Assembly: GCF_003966125.1 (NCBI RefSeq)
Contig: NZ_RXMA01000017.1
Span: forward strand, 1-60,030
Source: Azospirillum griseum
Lineage (GTDB): Bacteria > Pseudomonadota > Alphaproteobacteria > Azospirillales > Azospirillaceae
Reading direction: 5' to 3'
DNA length: 60,030 nt
Translations under genes and position numbers: made by a program
The notes under the pieces: generated by a model
Told to the model about the DNA's origin: nothing
The model's database searches: none
The model's input: only the letters and a program-made list of their open reading frames with translations
Shown: piece by piece, positions 8,502 to 16,271 of the stretch
Layout of the letters: every line of letters begins with the position of its first letter
Numbering within the stretch: the first letter of the stretch is position 1

Positions 8502-8547
8502 CGCGGTCTCTCCCTTTCCTCGCCCGGTGCCCGGGGTTGCCCTTTGG

Positions 8548-9342
8548 TTACACGCGGCGGAAGGCGGCCCCGGCCGTCCAACCCGCCGCCACCGCCCCCA
8601 GCACCGCCAGCACGCCATAGGTGATCGGGCGGTGCCGCGCCATGTCATAGACCTCGGCGCTGAAGCCGATCTTGGACACCACCAGCGGCGTGGTCTGGGC
8701 GCTGACCACCTCGCCGTTGCGGATCAACAGGGCTTCGACGTTGTACAGCCCGGTCGGCACGTTGGCCGGAAAATACAGGTTGGTGCGGAACAGCCGGTCG
8801 CCGAGAAAGGACACGGTCCCGGTGGTGGGGGTGTAGACCCCGGCGCGTTGCTTGTTGCGGATCAATGCCTCGCGAAACTCCGCCTGCTCCCGGCTGTCCA
8901 ACGCGCTGTCCTGCGGGGCCAGCGTCAGTTGCGGCACGCCGATCTGTTGGCGTTCCAGCAAGGTCCTGCTGACGATCTGGTCGAGCGGGCGGCTGGTCGC
9001 CACGCTGTAGAAGCTGGGGGCCTGGGAGAAATGGACGGTGCGGGTGTTCATCCACATGCCCAGCACCCGTTCCTTGCGGCGGACCAGGGCGGGCATCTTT
9101 GGGCCGGTGACGACGATGGCGACGTCGCCCGCCCCGTCGGTGGTCCCGAACAGCACGACCTCCGTCCCGGTGAAACCGGTGGTGATGGCGATCAGATGGC
9201 TCGACAGGTCGGCGACGAGCTGTTGCGCCCAGACGGTCGTCGCCAGCGTCACCGCCAGGACCCCGGCCAGCGCCAGCCCGGCCACCCCGCCCAGGCCCCG
9301 CGCCACCCACAAGCGCCCAGCCCCCAAACGCGGCACCCGCAT
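8548..9342 (-). CDS. TIGR02186-type membrane protein associated with TSUP exporters
   Basis: A 264-aa protein with an N-terminal signal/anchor helix (residues ~13-38), a periplasmic beta-rich domain (LVADLSSHLIAITTGFTGTEVVLFGTTDG ... IVVTGPKMPALVRRKERVLGMWMNT) and a C-terminal transmembrane helix near residues 237-257. This architecture matches the alphaproteobacterial TIGR02186 family, regularly encoded next to TauE/SafE exporters; its biochemical role is unknown. The start codon overlaps the stop of the upstream exporter (TGATG). Confidence 0.8.
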   Translation of the reverse strand: MRVPRLGAGRLWVARGLGGVAGLALAGVLAVTLATTVWAQQLVADLSSHLIAITTGFTGTEVVLFGTTDGAGDVAIVVTGPKMPALVRRKERVLGMWMNTRTVHFSQAPSFYSVATSRPLDQIVSRTLLERQQIGVPQLTLAPQDSALDSREQAEFREALIRNKQRAGVYTPTTGTVSFLGDRLFRTNLYFPANVPTGLYNVEALLIRNGEVVSAQTTPLVVSKIGFSAEVYDMARHRPITYGVLAVLGAVAAGWTAGAAFRRV

Positions 9343-10259
9343 CACACCACCCCCATGGTCAGGCTGTGGACGTCCAGCGGCGGGGCGAACAGATCCCAGG
9401 CCAGCTTCAGCGCCACGGCGACGACGATGGTGGCCAGCATCAGCCGGGCCTGTTCGCCGGGGATGCGGCTGCCGATCCGCGTGCCGAACTGCGCGCCGAT
9501 CACGCCGCCGACCAGCAGCAGCAGGGCCAGCATGGCGTCCACCGTGTGGTTGGTCGCCGCTTGCAGCAGGGTGGCCGCCGCCGTGGTGAAGATGATCTGG
9601 AACAGCGAGGTTCCGGCCACCAGCCCGGCGGGCATGTTCAGCAGATAGATCATCGCCGGAACCAGCAGGAAGCCGCCGCCGATGCCCATGATCGCCACCA
9701 GAATCCCGCCGACCACGCCGATTCCCGCCGGCAGCAGGGCGGAGATGTAGAGCTTGGAGCGGTGGAACCGCATCTTGAAGGGCAGGCCGTGCAGCCAGAT
9801 GTGGCGGTGCAGCTTGCCGCGTTTGGCGGTGGGGGCGCGGCGGCGGATGATGGCGCGGGCGCTTTCCAGCATCATCATCCCGCCGATGGTCCCGAGAAAG
9901 AAGACGTAGGACAGGCTGATGGCGATGTCGATCTGGCCCAGCCGCTGAAGCACGCCGAAGATCCACACCCCCAGCGCGGTGCCGATGACGCCGCCGATCA
10001 GCATCACCACCCCCAGCTTGACGTCCACGTTGCCGCGCCGCCAATGGGCCAGCACACCCGACACGCTGGCCGCCACCAGCTGGTTGGCCTGGGTCCCGAC
10101 CGCCACCGCCGGGGGGACGCCGATGAAGATCAGCAGCGGCGTCATCAGAAAACCGCCGCCCACCCCGAACATGCCGGACAGAAAGCCGACCAGCCCGCCC
10201 ATGCCCAGCACGAGGAGCGCGTTGACCGACATTTCGGCGATCGGCAGATAGACTTGCAT
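9342..10259 (-). CDS. Sulfite exporter TauE/SafE (TSUP) family permease
   Basis: A 305-aa polytopic membrane protein with about eight hydrophobic segments and two halves carrying the TSUP signatures (GGLVGFLSGMFGVGGGFLMTPLLI and VAIMGIGGGFLLVPAMIYLL). Family members export sulfite or organosulfonates. Translational coupling with the TIGR02186 gene suggests a two-component exporter. The substrate is not determined. Confidence 0.9.
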   Translation of the reverse strand: MQVYLPIAEMSVNALLVLGMGGLVGFLSGMFGVGGGFLMTPLLIFIGVPPAVAVGTQANQLVAASVSGVLAHWRRGNVDVKLGVVMLIGGVIGTALGVWIFGVLQRLGQIDIAISLSYVFFLGTIGGMMMLESARAIIRRRAPTAKRGKLHRHIWLHGLPFKMRFHRSKLYISALLPAGIGVVGGILVAIMGIGGGFLLVPAMIYLLNMPAGLVAGTSLFQIIFTTAAATLLQAATNHTVDAMLALLLLVGGVIGAQFGTRIGSRIPGEQARLMLATIVVAVALKLAWDLFAPPLDVHSLTMGVV

Positions 10260-10338
10260 GGTGGGGGCAGCCGCCGCAGCACAGGGGCCGTCAGCTTACC
10301 CGAGCGACCGCAGCGGCGAAAGCGTTGGCGAACCGTGG

Positions 10339-10444
10339 CAGGGCAATCGCTTGAAGCATCGCGAGCCTGGCCGGAACACGAATGGACAGGGATTTCTTGG
10401 CAAAGCTTGCTCCGGTGGGAGCGAGGCTTCAGGCGATTGCCCTG
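10339..10444. repeat. 106-bp imperfect palindrome in the intergenic region
   Basis: The arms CAGGGCAATCGCTTGAAGC (10339-10357) and its near-reverse-complement (10426-10444) pair over about 24 bp with one G-U and one mismatch, enclosing a 50-nt loop that contains a smaller GCAAAGCTTGC inverted repeat. It fills most of the 225-bp gap between the TSUP gene and the coiled-coil gene. It could be a REP/MITE-like element or a structured 3' end. Confidence 0.7.
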
Positions 10445-10466
10445 GGGCGGTGGCCTGCGTCTATTG

Positions 10467-10488
10467 GCGGTCGTCCAGCGGTCGTCAG
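10467..10488. repeat. 11-bp imperfect tandem repeat at a stop codon
   Basis: GCGGTCGTCCA / GCGGTCGTCAG (10467-10477, 10478-10488) are tandem copies identical in their first nine bases. The second contains the minus-strand stop codon (10485-10487) of the neighbouring coiled-coil gene. Confidence 0.6.
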
Positions 10489-11042
10489 TGAACGGTCGGG
10501 CTTTGGGTGGCGGCCTGGGTGGCGGCGGCCTGGACGGTCCCGGTGAACAGGCTGCGGGTGTAGCCGCCCTTTTCCGGGAACATGCGTTCGGCCTCGCGCT
10601 TGGCCGAATCGATGTCCGGGGCGTAGACCAGCAGAAGGTTGGTGTAGTGCCAGGCCGGGCTGACCGGTCGCCCGGCGGCGCGCGCGGCCAGACTGTCGAA
10701 CATCACCTCGCCGTGGAAGGGGCGCACGCTCGACCCCGGTTGCCCGACGGTGTGAAGGAAGGTGGGCGGGGTGCGTTCCAGCGCCGCGATGTCGCGTTTG
10801 AGCTGGTGCAGCCGGTCCTCCTGCTTGCCGGTCTGCTGCTTGACCCTTTCCACCCGCGCGTTCAATTCGTTGAAGGTTTCCTTTTCCGCCAGCCATTTGT
10901 CGTGCAGTGGGGCCAGTTCCCGCCGCAACTGGTTGACGCCGATGATGCCGGTCCAGCCGCGCCGGATGCCCCAAAAAGCCAATTGCGCCATCACCCCCAA
11001 GGCGAAGGCCCCCGGCAGCAGGCCGATCAGTGTGTTGTACAT
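10485..11042 (-). CDS. Membrane-anchored coiled-coil protein, function unknown
   Basis: A 185-aa protein not recognised as any named family. It has an N-terminal hydrophobic helix (residues ~3-28), a coiled coil (~40-90, LHDKWLAEKETFNELNARVERVKQQTGKQEDRLHQLKRDIAAL) and a small C-terminal domain (WHYTNLLLVYAPDIDSAKREAERMFP). The layout resembles that of the 163-aa protein at 11942-12433. It is transcribed away from the 267-aa gene with 96 bp between them, so the three may be one functional group. Confidence 0.65.
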   Translation of the reverse strand: MYNTLIGLLPGAFALGVMAQLAFWGIRRGWTGIIGVNQLRRELAPLHDKWLAEKETFNELNARVERVKQQTGKQEDRLHQLKRDIAALERTPPTFLHTVGQPGSSVRPFHGEVMFDSLAARAAGRPVSPAWHYTNLLLVYAPDIDSAKREAERMFPEKGGYTRSLFTGTVQAAATQAATQSPTVH

Positions 11043-11138
11043 GGCGTCCCTTTTCTAAACCGCAGCGTTTGGCCGGGCGTCAATCTGGCACAGCGCTTGC
11101 TGCACCCGCGTCCACACGCAGGAAGGGCAGCAAGGATC

Positions 11139-11942
11139 ATGCCGAACGCGATCCTGAAAGAGGCCTTCGCCGCAGTCGGCGGGGCGGACGAGGTGTTGGA
11201 GGAACCGTTCCACGGGGCGGCGCTGGATTTCGGCGCGCTGCCGCCGTTGACCCGTCGCGAGCGCTGGTCGCTGGCGCTGGCGCGCTTTGGCCTGACCCGG
11301 GTGACTCCGCTGTTGCGCGACAAGCTGCGTGTGCGCCGGACGTTGGACGAACTGCCCGCGCGCTTCGGCCCATCGGGCGCTGGTTTGACCCATCCGACCC
11401 AGCTTGCCCCTTATCTGGAGTTGCTGACCGCCCTGCCTGAAGAGCTGTGGGACGAGGAAAATCGCCTGGAATCAGCCATCGCCGCCCTGTTGATCGAGTA
11501 CCGGTTCAAGCATTCCGTCAAACGTGGCCTGATGTGCTATTATTCAAAAATGGCCAAGGTGGCGTTTTCGGACGGCCACAAGAGACAGAAGATTGTCGGA
11601 AAGATCGACAGCCCGGATGAGTTGTCACAAGTTTTGACGAATATCCGGGAAAAATACCTGATCTTCATTCGGAATTACGTCTACGCGATTGTGACGCGTG
11701 AGGATGTGTTGAAGGGGAAACCCCTGTTTCTCGACCTGCTGACCGCCGTTCTGTTTCTCAGCCGGATCGGGGAGGGTGGGGTGTTGGGCAAGGAACCGGA
11801 TGGGCGGCGTCTGCCCGACCGGTCCGATCTGCTGTTCATCGCCCTGCGCGATCCGGTCCTGTTGAAAGCGGCGGAGGACATGACGTTTCAAAAGACCTTG
11901 TCGCGATCGATCAAGGAGTTTCCAGTGGGGGAGGCGGCGTGA
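11139..11942 (+). CDS. Conserved hypothetical protein
   Basis: A 267-aa soluble, mostly helical protein with no signal peptide and no recognised domain. The C-terminal half is lysine- and hydrophobic-rich (FKHSVKRGLMCYYSKMAKVAFSDGHKRQKIVGKI ... YLIFIRNYVYAIVTREDVLKGKPLFLDLLTAVLFLSRIG) and has lower GC than its surroundings. ATG 11139 has AAGGA just upstream. The stop overlaps the start of the next gene (TGATG), so the two are coupled. Function unknown. Confidence 0.65.
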   Translation: MPNAILKEAFAAVGGADEVLEEPFHGAALDFGALPPLTRRERWSLALARFGLTRVTPLLRDKLRVRRTLDELPARFGPSGAGLTHPTQLAPYLELLTALPEELWDEENRLESAIAALLIEYRFKHSVKRGLMCYYSKMAKVAFSDGHKRQKIVGKIDSPDELSQVLTNIREKYLIFIRNYVYAIVTREDVLKGKPLFLDLLTAVLFLSRIGEGGVLGKEPDGRRLPDRSDLLFIALRDPVLLKAAEDMTFQKTLSRSIKEFPVGEAA

Positions 11943-12433
11943 TGATGGGGTTTTCCGGTGGTGAGGACCTGTCAAACGGGATCATGGCCATCGGCGTGGT
12001 CGGCGTGCTGCTGCTCGCCTGCCTGATGTGGATCGGCGCGTCGGTGTTGCGGTCGCTGCGTCACATCGCGGGCGTGCGGCGGCGCTTTTCCGGGCTGATC
12101 AAGCAGCACGCCACGCTGGAGCGCGATTTGTCCGCCATCCAGCAGGCGATCCGCCACGAACAGGACGCCTTGATCAAGGCCGAAGAGGCGCTGGACGGGC
12201 GGCGTCAGGAGGTGGCGGCGGCGGAGGAGCGGTTGCGCAAGACGCGCGTGACCTGCGTCAAGGTCTATGAACTGCTGCACGAGCGCTACAGCGAAAAAGA
12301 CCGCTTGTGGCTGGTCGCCGACGGTGAAAACGGGACCGCCGGGCGCTGGGCCGTCGCGGCCCCCGACGAGAAGACGGCGACGGAGCTGGTGCGCAAAAAG
12401 GCCGACAAGCCATCGGTCGAGGGCAAGCTCTGA
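11942..12433 (+). CDS. Membrane-anchored coiled-coil protein, function unknown
   Basis: A 163-aa protein with one N-terminal transmembrane helix (residues ~13-37), a basic stop-transfer segment (RSLRHIAGVRRRF), a coiled coil (~50-100) and a C-terminal domain (LWLVADGENGTAGRWAVAAPDEKTATELVRKKA). A GTG at 11939 and an ATG at 11945 are alternative starts; ATG 11942 gives a 1-bp overlap with the upstream stop. No family was recognised. Confidence 0.65.
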   Translation: MMGFSGGEDLSNGIMAIGVVGVLLLACLMWIGASVLRSLRHIAGVRRRFSGLIKQHATLERDLSAIQQAIRHEQDALIKAEEALDGRRQEVAAAEERLRKTRVTCVKVYELLHERYSEKDRLWLVADGENGTAGRWAVAAPDEKTATELVRKKADKPSVEGKL

Positions 12434-12605
12434 CCCGCGTCGCCGGGCGCTGGCGTGGTGTTGGCGCGGTGGCGGCGTTGCCAAAATGCAAAAAGCATCG
12501 TGGGCAAATTGCAAAATGGGACGCAAGACGCGTCGGCTGCCGCGCCGGGTTGCGGTGCGGCGGTGAGGATGGCGTGGGTGTGTTTGGGGGGAAAGAGGAA
12601 CGAGG

Positions 12606-12914
12606 TGGTGTCCGCGGCGGGATTCGAACCCACGGCCCCAGGATTCATACCACTTCGGCTTTCGCCGCCGCCGGTACCGGCGTTCGTGGTCTGGACTGTC
12701 CCTTCGTCCTAGGCCGACAAAGGCCCTTAGACGCCGCCCGTCCAGTCTCTACACCTTCCCCCGTTGGGCGGGGGCTTGGCTCGGGATTGGCATGACGCGC
12801 GCACGCGCCGCAGCGTTCCCCGACTTTGAGCGGATCCACTGCGTTGTTTCCAAGCGCAGCGCCCAATTTGGTTGTTTAGGAATCCTGTGCTCTATCCTGC
12901 TGAGCTACGCGGAC
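12606..12914 (-). tRNA. tRNA-Arg(CCU), interrupted by a group I intron
   Basis: The exons are 12914-12878 and 12645-12609, with an encoded CCA at 12608-12606. Spliced together they give a perfect cloverleaf: acceptor GTCCGCG/CGCGGAC, D arm GCTC/GAGC, anticodon stem CAGGA/TCCTG with loop TTCCTAA (anticodon CCT), T arm GTGGG TTCGAAT CCCGC. The intron lies directly 3' of the anticodon, between positions 36 and 37. Without splicing the gene would look like two unrelated tRNA halves. Confidence 0.93.
12646..12877 (-). ncRNA. Self-splicing group I intron (IC3-like) in tRNA-Arg(CCU)
   Basis: A 232-nt intron. The 5' exon ends in U and the intron ends in G, as group I splicing requires. Core elements are visible on the minus strand: AAGGTGTAGAGACTGGACGG (12757-12738) and GACAGTCCAGACCACGAACG (12700-12681), the conserved P3/P8/P7 region found in cyanobacterial tRNA-Leu and Azoarcus tRNA-Ile introns. 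GAGCCAAGCC upstream matches the P4/J4-5 region, and GGTACCGGC-type pairing forms P9. A GGG at intron positions 14-16 can act as guide for the exon CCU. No homing endonuclease fits inside. Confidence 0.9.
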
Positions 12915-13009
12915 CTAACCTCGTTCGCCTTCTCTGTACCCTGAACCGGCCGATGGGGCAACACCCGTTGCCACGCGGCAGCGCCACCGTGGGCGGTCCA
13001 TCGCTGCGG

Positions 13010-13702
13010 TCAGTCGCTGTAACGCTCCTCGGTCCAGGGATCGGCGTGGTTGTGATAGCCGCGCACCTCCCAGAAGCCGGGATGGTCGTCGGCCAGCAGT
13101 TCGATCCGCTTCAGCCATTTGGCGCTTTTCCAGAAATACAGCTTGGGCAGGACGATGCGGACCGGGCCGCCATGCTCCAGGCTGATCGGCTGGCCCTGCC
13201 AATGGGTGGCCAGCAACACGCCCTCCTCGGCGAAATCGGACAGGGCGACGTTGGTGGTGTAGCCGTCGAAGGAATGGAAGACGACGAAGCGCGCCGCCAC
13301 CTGGGGGCGGGCGAGCGCCAGCAGATCACGGGCGCTGACCCCGCGCCAGTCGTTGTCGTAGCGCGACCAGGTGGTGACGCAATGGATGTCCGACCGGGCG
13401 CTGGTCTGCGGTGCGGCCTGAAGATCGGTCCAGCGCCAGGACAGCGGCGCGTCGACCAGACCATCGACGGTCAGCGACCAGTTGCCGACGTCCAGCCGGG
13501 GGGTGATGCCGAGATCGAGCACCGGCCAATCCTCCACCAGCCGTTGGCCGGGTGGCAGCCGGTCGCGGGCGGGGAGGGCTTCCGCGCCAGTCAGGCCGCG
13601 CCCGTCGCGCGCCCATTGCTCCTTGGTGGCGATCAGCTTTGGGCGGATGGCCCCGTCCTGCTCCGGGGGCGGGCTGGGGCGGTCGGCGTTGGGATCGGTC
13701 AT
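13010..13702 (-). CDS. Sulfite oxidase-like molybdopterin oxidoreductase
   Basis: A 230-aa protein with the oxidoreductase molybdopterin-binding fold. LVEDWPVLDLGITPRLDVGNWSLTVDGLVDAPLSWRWTDL leads to the molybdenum-ligating cysteine in SDIHCVTTWSRYDNDWRGV, and HGGPVRIVLPKLYFWKSAKWLKRIEL closes the domain. There is no Tat signal and no C-terminal dimerisation domain, as in the YuiH/cytosolic subgroup rather than MsrP. The substrate is unknown. ATG 13702 is preceded by three 15-bp repeats. Confidence 0.87.
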   Translation of the reverse strand: MTDPNADRPSPPPEQDGAIRPKLIATKEQWARDGRGLTGAEALPARDRLPPGQRLVEDWPVLDLGITPRLDVGNWSLTVDGLVDAPLSWRWTDLQAAPQTSARSDIHCVTTWSRYDNDWRGVSARDLLALARPQVAARFVVFHSFDGYTTNVALSDFAEEGVLLATHWQGQPISLEHGGPVRIVLPKLYFWKSAKWLKRIELLADDHPGFWEVRGYHNHADPWTEERYSD

Positions 13703-13713
13703 GGTCGGGCCTG

Positions 13714-13758
13714 TTCGGGTGGCGGGGGTTCGGGTGGCGGGGGTTCGGGTGGCGGGGG
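13714..13758. repeat. Three tandem copies of a 15-bp repeat
   Basis: TTCGGGTGGCGGGGG is repeated perfectly at 13714-13728, 13729-13743 and 13744-13758, just upstream of the molybdopterin oxidoreductase start and so inside its likely leader or promoter. Copy number may vary between strains. Confidence 0.9.
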
Positions 13759-13858
13759 TGGGCCATGTCCACCGAACACAAACCCACCGATCATAAAAAG
13801 GATTCGGGCAACGGGTTGGCAAGCGGGAACGGGGGGGCTACCTTCGCAGAACTCCAAT

Positions 13859-16225
13859 ATGACAGTTCCTGGTGATGGTTTGATGGATCGGTTTGCACCG
13901 CACGCCGCGCGTCGGCGCGGGTTGGCCCGCCTGCTGGCGGCGCTGGCAGTTTTCACGCTGATGTGGGGCGGGCCTGTGACCGCCGCCGCCCCGGCGGGTG
14001 GGGCGGCCCCCGCCGCTCCGGTTGCCGCCCCCGCCAGCCCCGCCCCGGCGGCGGTGGCGGCCGGGGAGCCGACGATCCAGCAGCTTGAGGCCATGGTCTC
14101 CACCCTGGAGAACCCGGAGGCGCGGGCCAAGCTGGTCGAGCAGCTCCGCGCCCTGGTCGCCGCGCAAAAGGGCCTGACCCCGGCGAAAGCGGCGGAGGCC
14201 GAAGCCTCGCTGCCGCAGACGCTCGGCGCGCGGGTGCTGGGCTTCCTGGCCGATCACATGGATCTGGTCAGCCGTCAACTGATCCAGGTCGGCAACCTGT
14301 TCGCCGATCTGCCCTCGGCGGTGGCCTGGGCCGACCGCCAGATGTCCGATTCCTCGGCGCGCGACCGCTGGGCGCAGATCGGCTATGAACTGCTGCTGAT
14401 CTTGGGCGTCGGCGGTTCCCTGGCGTGGGCGACGCTGTGGGCGGTCGGGCGTCCGCACCGGGCGCTGGCCGCCCGCCCGGTCCCGTCGGCGCTGATGCGG
14501 GTCCCGCTGCTGCTGGGCCGCGCGCTGCTGGAGCTGGTTCCGGTCGCCGTCTTCGTCGTCATCGCCTACACCGTGCTGTCGGTGACGGAGCCGGGGACGC
14601 GGGTGCGGCTGTCGGTGCTGGCCATCGTCAACGCGTCGGTCATCGTGCAGATCCTGCTGATCCTGGTCGGGCTGCTGGTGGCGCCCGGCGCGCCCAATTT
14701 GCGGCTGATCCGGGCGGGAGAGGCCGGGGCGTGGCGCGCCTATGTCTGGAGCCGCCGCCTGATCGCCGCCGCCGTCTATGGCTATTTCCTGGCCGAGGCC
14801 GCCTATGTGCTGGGGCTGCCGCTGGGGGCCTATGGCGCGCTGCTGAAGCTGCTGGGCGTGCTGATCGCCGGGATGCTGGTCGTCCTGATCCTGCAAAACC
14901 GGGCGGGGGTGGCCGCCTGGATGCACGGCAACCCGTTGTCGGGCGACGGCGACCCCGACGCCACGGCGGTGCGAGAGGCCGAGGGGCAGGGGGCCGTCCT
15001 GCGTTCGGCCCGGCGGCGCTTCGCCGATGTCTGGCACGTGCTGGCCATCGCCTATGTCAGCGTCACGCTGGGCGTGTGGGTGCTGAACGTCTATGGCGGG
15101 TTCGAGTATCTGGCCCGCGCCACCGCCGTCACCATCCTGTCGGTGGTGGTCGCCCGCCTGCTGGTGACGGGGTTGAACCGGGCGTTGCGCCGAGGCCTGA
15201 CCGCCAACCGCGACCTGCGCGGCAGCCTGCCGCAACTGTACGAGCGCGCCTTTTTCTACCTGCCGATCCTGCAACGGGTGGGCAAGAGCATCATCTGGCT
15301 GGTGGCGCTGGGGGTGGTTCTGGATGGCTGGGGCATCGACGCGCAGGGCTGGGTCGACACCGCGCTGGGCCGCCGCATCATCGGCAGCGCCCTGACCATC
15401 GCCATCCTGCTGTCCGGGGCCGTGCTGGCGTGGGAGGTGGTGAGCGCGCTGATCGAGCATTTCCTGACCTCCACCGACCAGGACGGGACCCGGATCGAAC
15501 GCAGCGCCCGCGTGCGCACCCTGCTGCCGCTGCTGCGCAACGCCTTCCTGATCCTGCTGGTGACGATGGTGTCGCTCATCAGCCTGTCGGAGCTGGGGGT
15601 CAACATCGCCCCCCTGCTGGCCGGTGCCGGTGTGGTCGGTCTGGCCATCGGTTTCGGTTCGCAAAGTCTGGTCAAGGACATCATCACCGGCCTGTTCATC
15701 CTGTTCGAGGACACGGTGTCGGTCGGTGATTCGGTGGATGTCGGCGGCGGCCACGCCGGAACGGTGGAGGCGATCTCCATCCGCTCCATCCGGCTGCGCG
15801 ACAGCGCCGGGGCGGTGCATTCCGTGCCGTTCAGCGCCGTGACCACGGTCAAGAACATGAGCAAGGATTTCTCCATCGCCCAGTTCAACGTCTCCGTCTC
15901 CAACCGCGAGGATCCCGAGCGGGTCATCGCCGCCCTGAAGCAGGTGGGGGCCGAGGTGCAGGAGGACCGCCGCCTGGGTCCGGACATCCTGACCCCGCTG
16001 GAGGTGATGGGCGTGGACAAGCTGTCGGACACCGGCATCAACATCCTGGCCCAGTTCAAGACCCGACCGACCAAGCAATCGGCCATCATCCGCGCCTTCA
16101 ACCTGCGCATGAAGAAGCGGTTCGACGAGATGGGCATCACCATGCCGACCCAGTCGATGCAATTGGTTGTCGGCCAGACCGCCCACGACCGCGCCATGGC
16201 CGAGGCGTTGAGCCAAGGCTCGTAA
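13859..16225 (+). CDS. Large MscS-family mechanosensitive channel
   Basis: A 788-aa multidomain MscS protein. It has a signal peptide (about residues 9-45) followed by an Ala/Pro-rich linker, a periplasmic helical region, about ten transmembrane segments, and the MscS core near residue 580: LAGAGVVGLAIGFGSQSLVKDIITGLFILFEDTVSVGDSVDV (pore helix TM3 with the Gly/Ala ridge), then the beta domain HAGTVEAISIRSIRLRDSAGAVHSVPFSAVTTVKNMSKDF. It resembles YbiO/YjeP-type large channels that relieve hypo-osmotic shock. Alternative start: ATG 13883. The 3' end carries 16-bp tandem repeats. Confidence 0.92.
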   Translation: MTVPGDGLMDRFAPHAARRRGLARLLAALAVFTLMWGGPVTAAAPAGGAAPAAPVAAPASPAPAAVAAGEPTIQQLEAMVSTLENPEARAKLVEQLRALVAAQKGLTPAKAAEAEASLPQTLGARVLGFLADHMDLVSRQLIQVGNLFADLPSAVAWADRQMSDSSARDRWAQIGYELLLILGVGGSLAWATLWAVGRPHRALAARPVPSALMRVPLLLGRALLELVPVAVFVVIAYTVLSVTEPGTRVRLSVLAIVNASVIVQILLILVGLLVAPGAPNLRLIRAGEAGAWRAYVWSRRLIAAAVYGYFLAEAAYVLGLPLGAYGALLKLLGVLIAGMLVVLILQNRAGVAAWMHGNPLSGDGDPDATAVREAEGQGAVLRSARRRFADVWHVLAIAYVSVTLGVWVLNVYGGFEYLARATAVTILSVVVARLLVTGLNRALRRGLTANRDLRGSLPQLYERAFFYLPILQRVGKSIIWLVALGVVLDGWGIDAQGWVDTALGRRIIGSALTIAILLSGAVLAWEVVSALIEHFLTSTDQDGTRIERSARVRTLLPLLRNAFLILLVTMVSLISLSELGVNIAPLLAGAGVVGLAIGFGSQSLVKDIITGLFILFEDTVSVGDSVDVGGGHAGTVEAISIRSIRLRDSAGAVHSVPFSAVTTVKNMSKDFSIAQFNVSVSNREDPERVIAALKQVGAEVQEDRRLGPDILTPLEVMGVDKLSDTGINILAQFKTRPTKQSAIIRAFNLRMKKRFDEMGITMPTQSMQLVVGQTAHDRAMAEALSQGS

Positions 16226-16271
16226 AGAGCCGGGGTGTCAAAGAACCGGGATGCCAAAGAACCGGGGCATC
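16224..16271. repeat. Three imperfect 16-bp tandem repeats between two stop codons
   Basis: AAAGAGCCGGGGTGTC, AAAGAACCGGGATGCC and AAAGAACCGGGGCATC follow each other at 16224-16239, 16240-16255 and 16256-16271. The first overlaps the TAA of the MscS gene and the last overlaps the stop codon of the convergent ogt gene. Confidence 0.85.

Noticed and set aside
9366..11138. Upstream in-frame extension of the 267-aa hypothetical gene
   Set aside because: The extension is antisense to the TSUP gene and the coiled-coil gene and has no domain; the ATG at 11139 has a ribosome-binding site.
12872..13858. In-frame upstream extension of the MscS gene
   Set aside because: It would cross the tRNA-Arg 5' exon and run antisense to the molybdopterin oxidoreductase; a signal peptide starts just after 13859.
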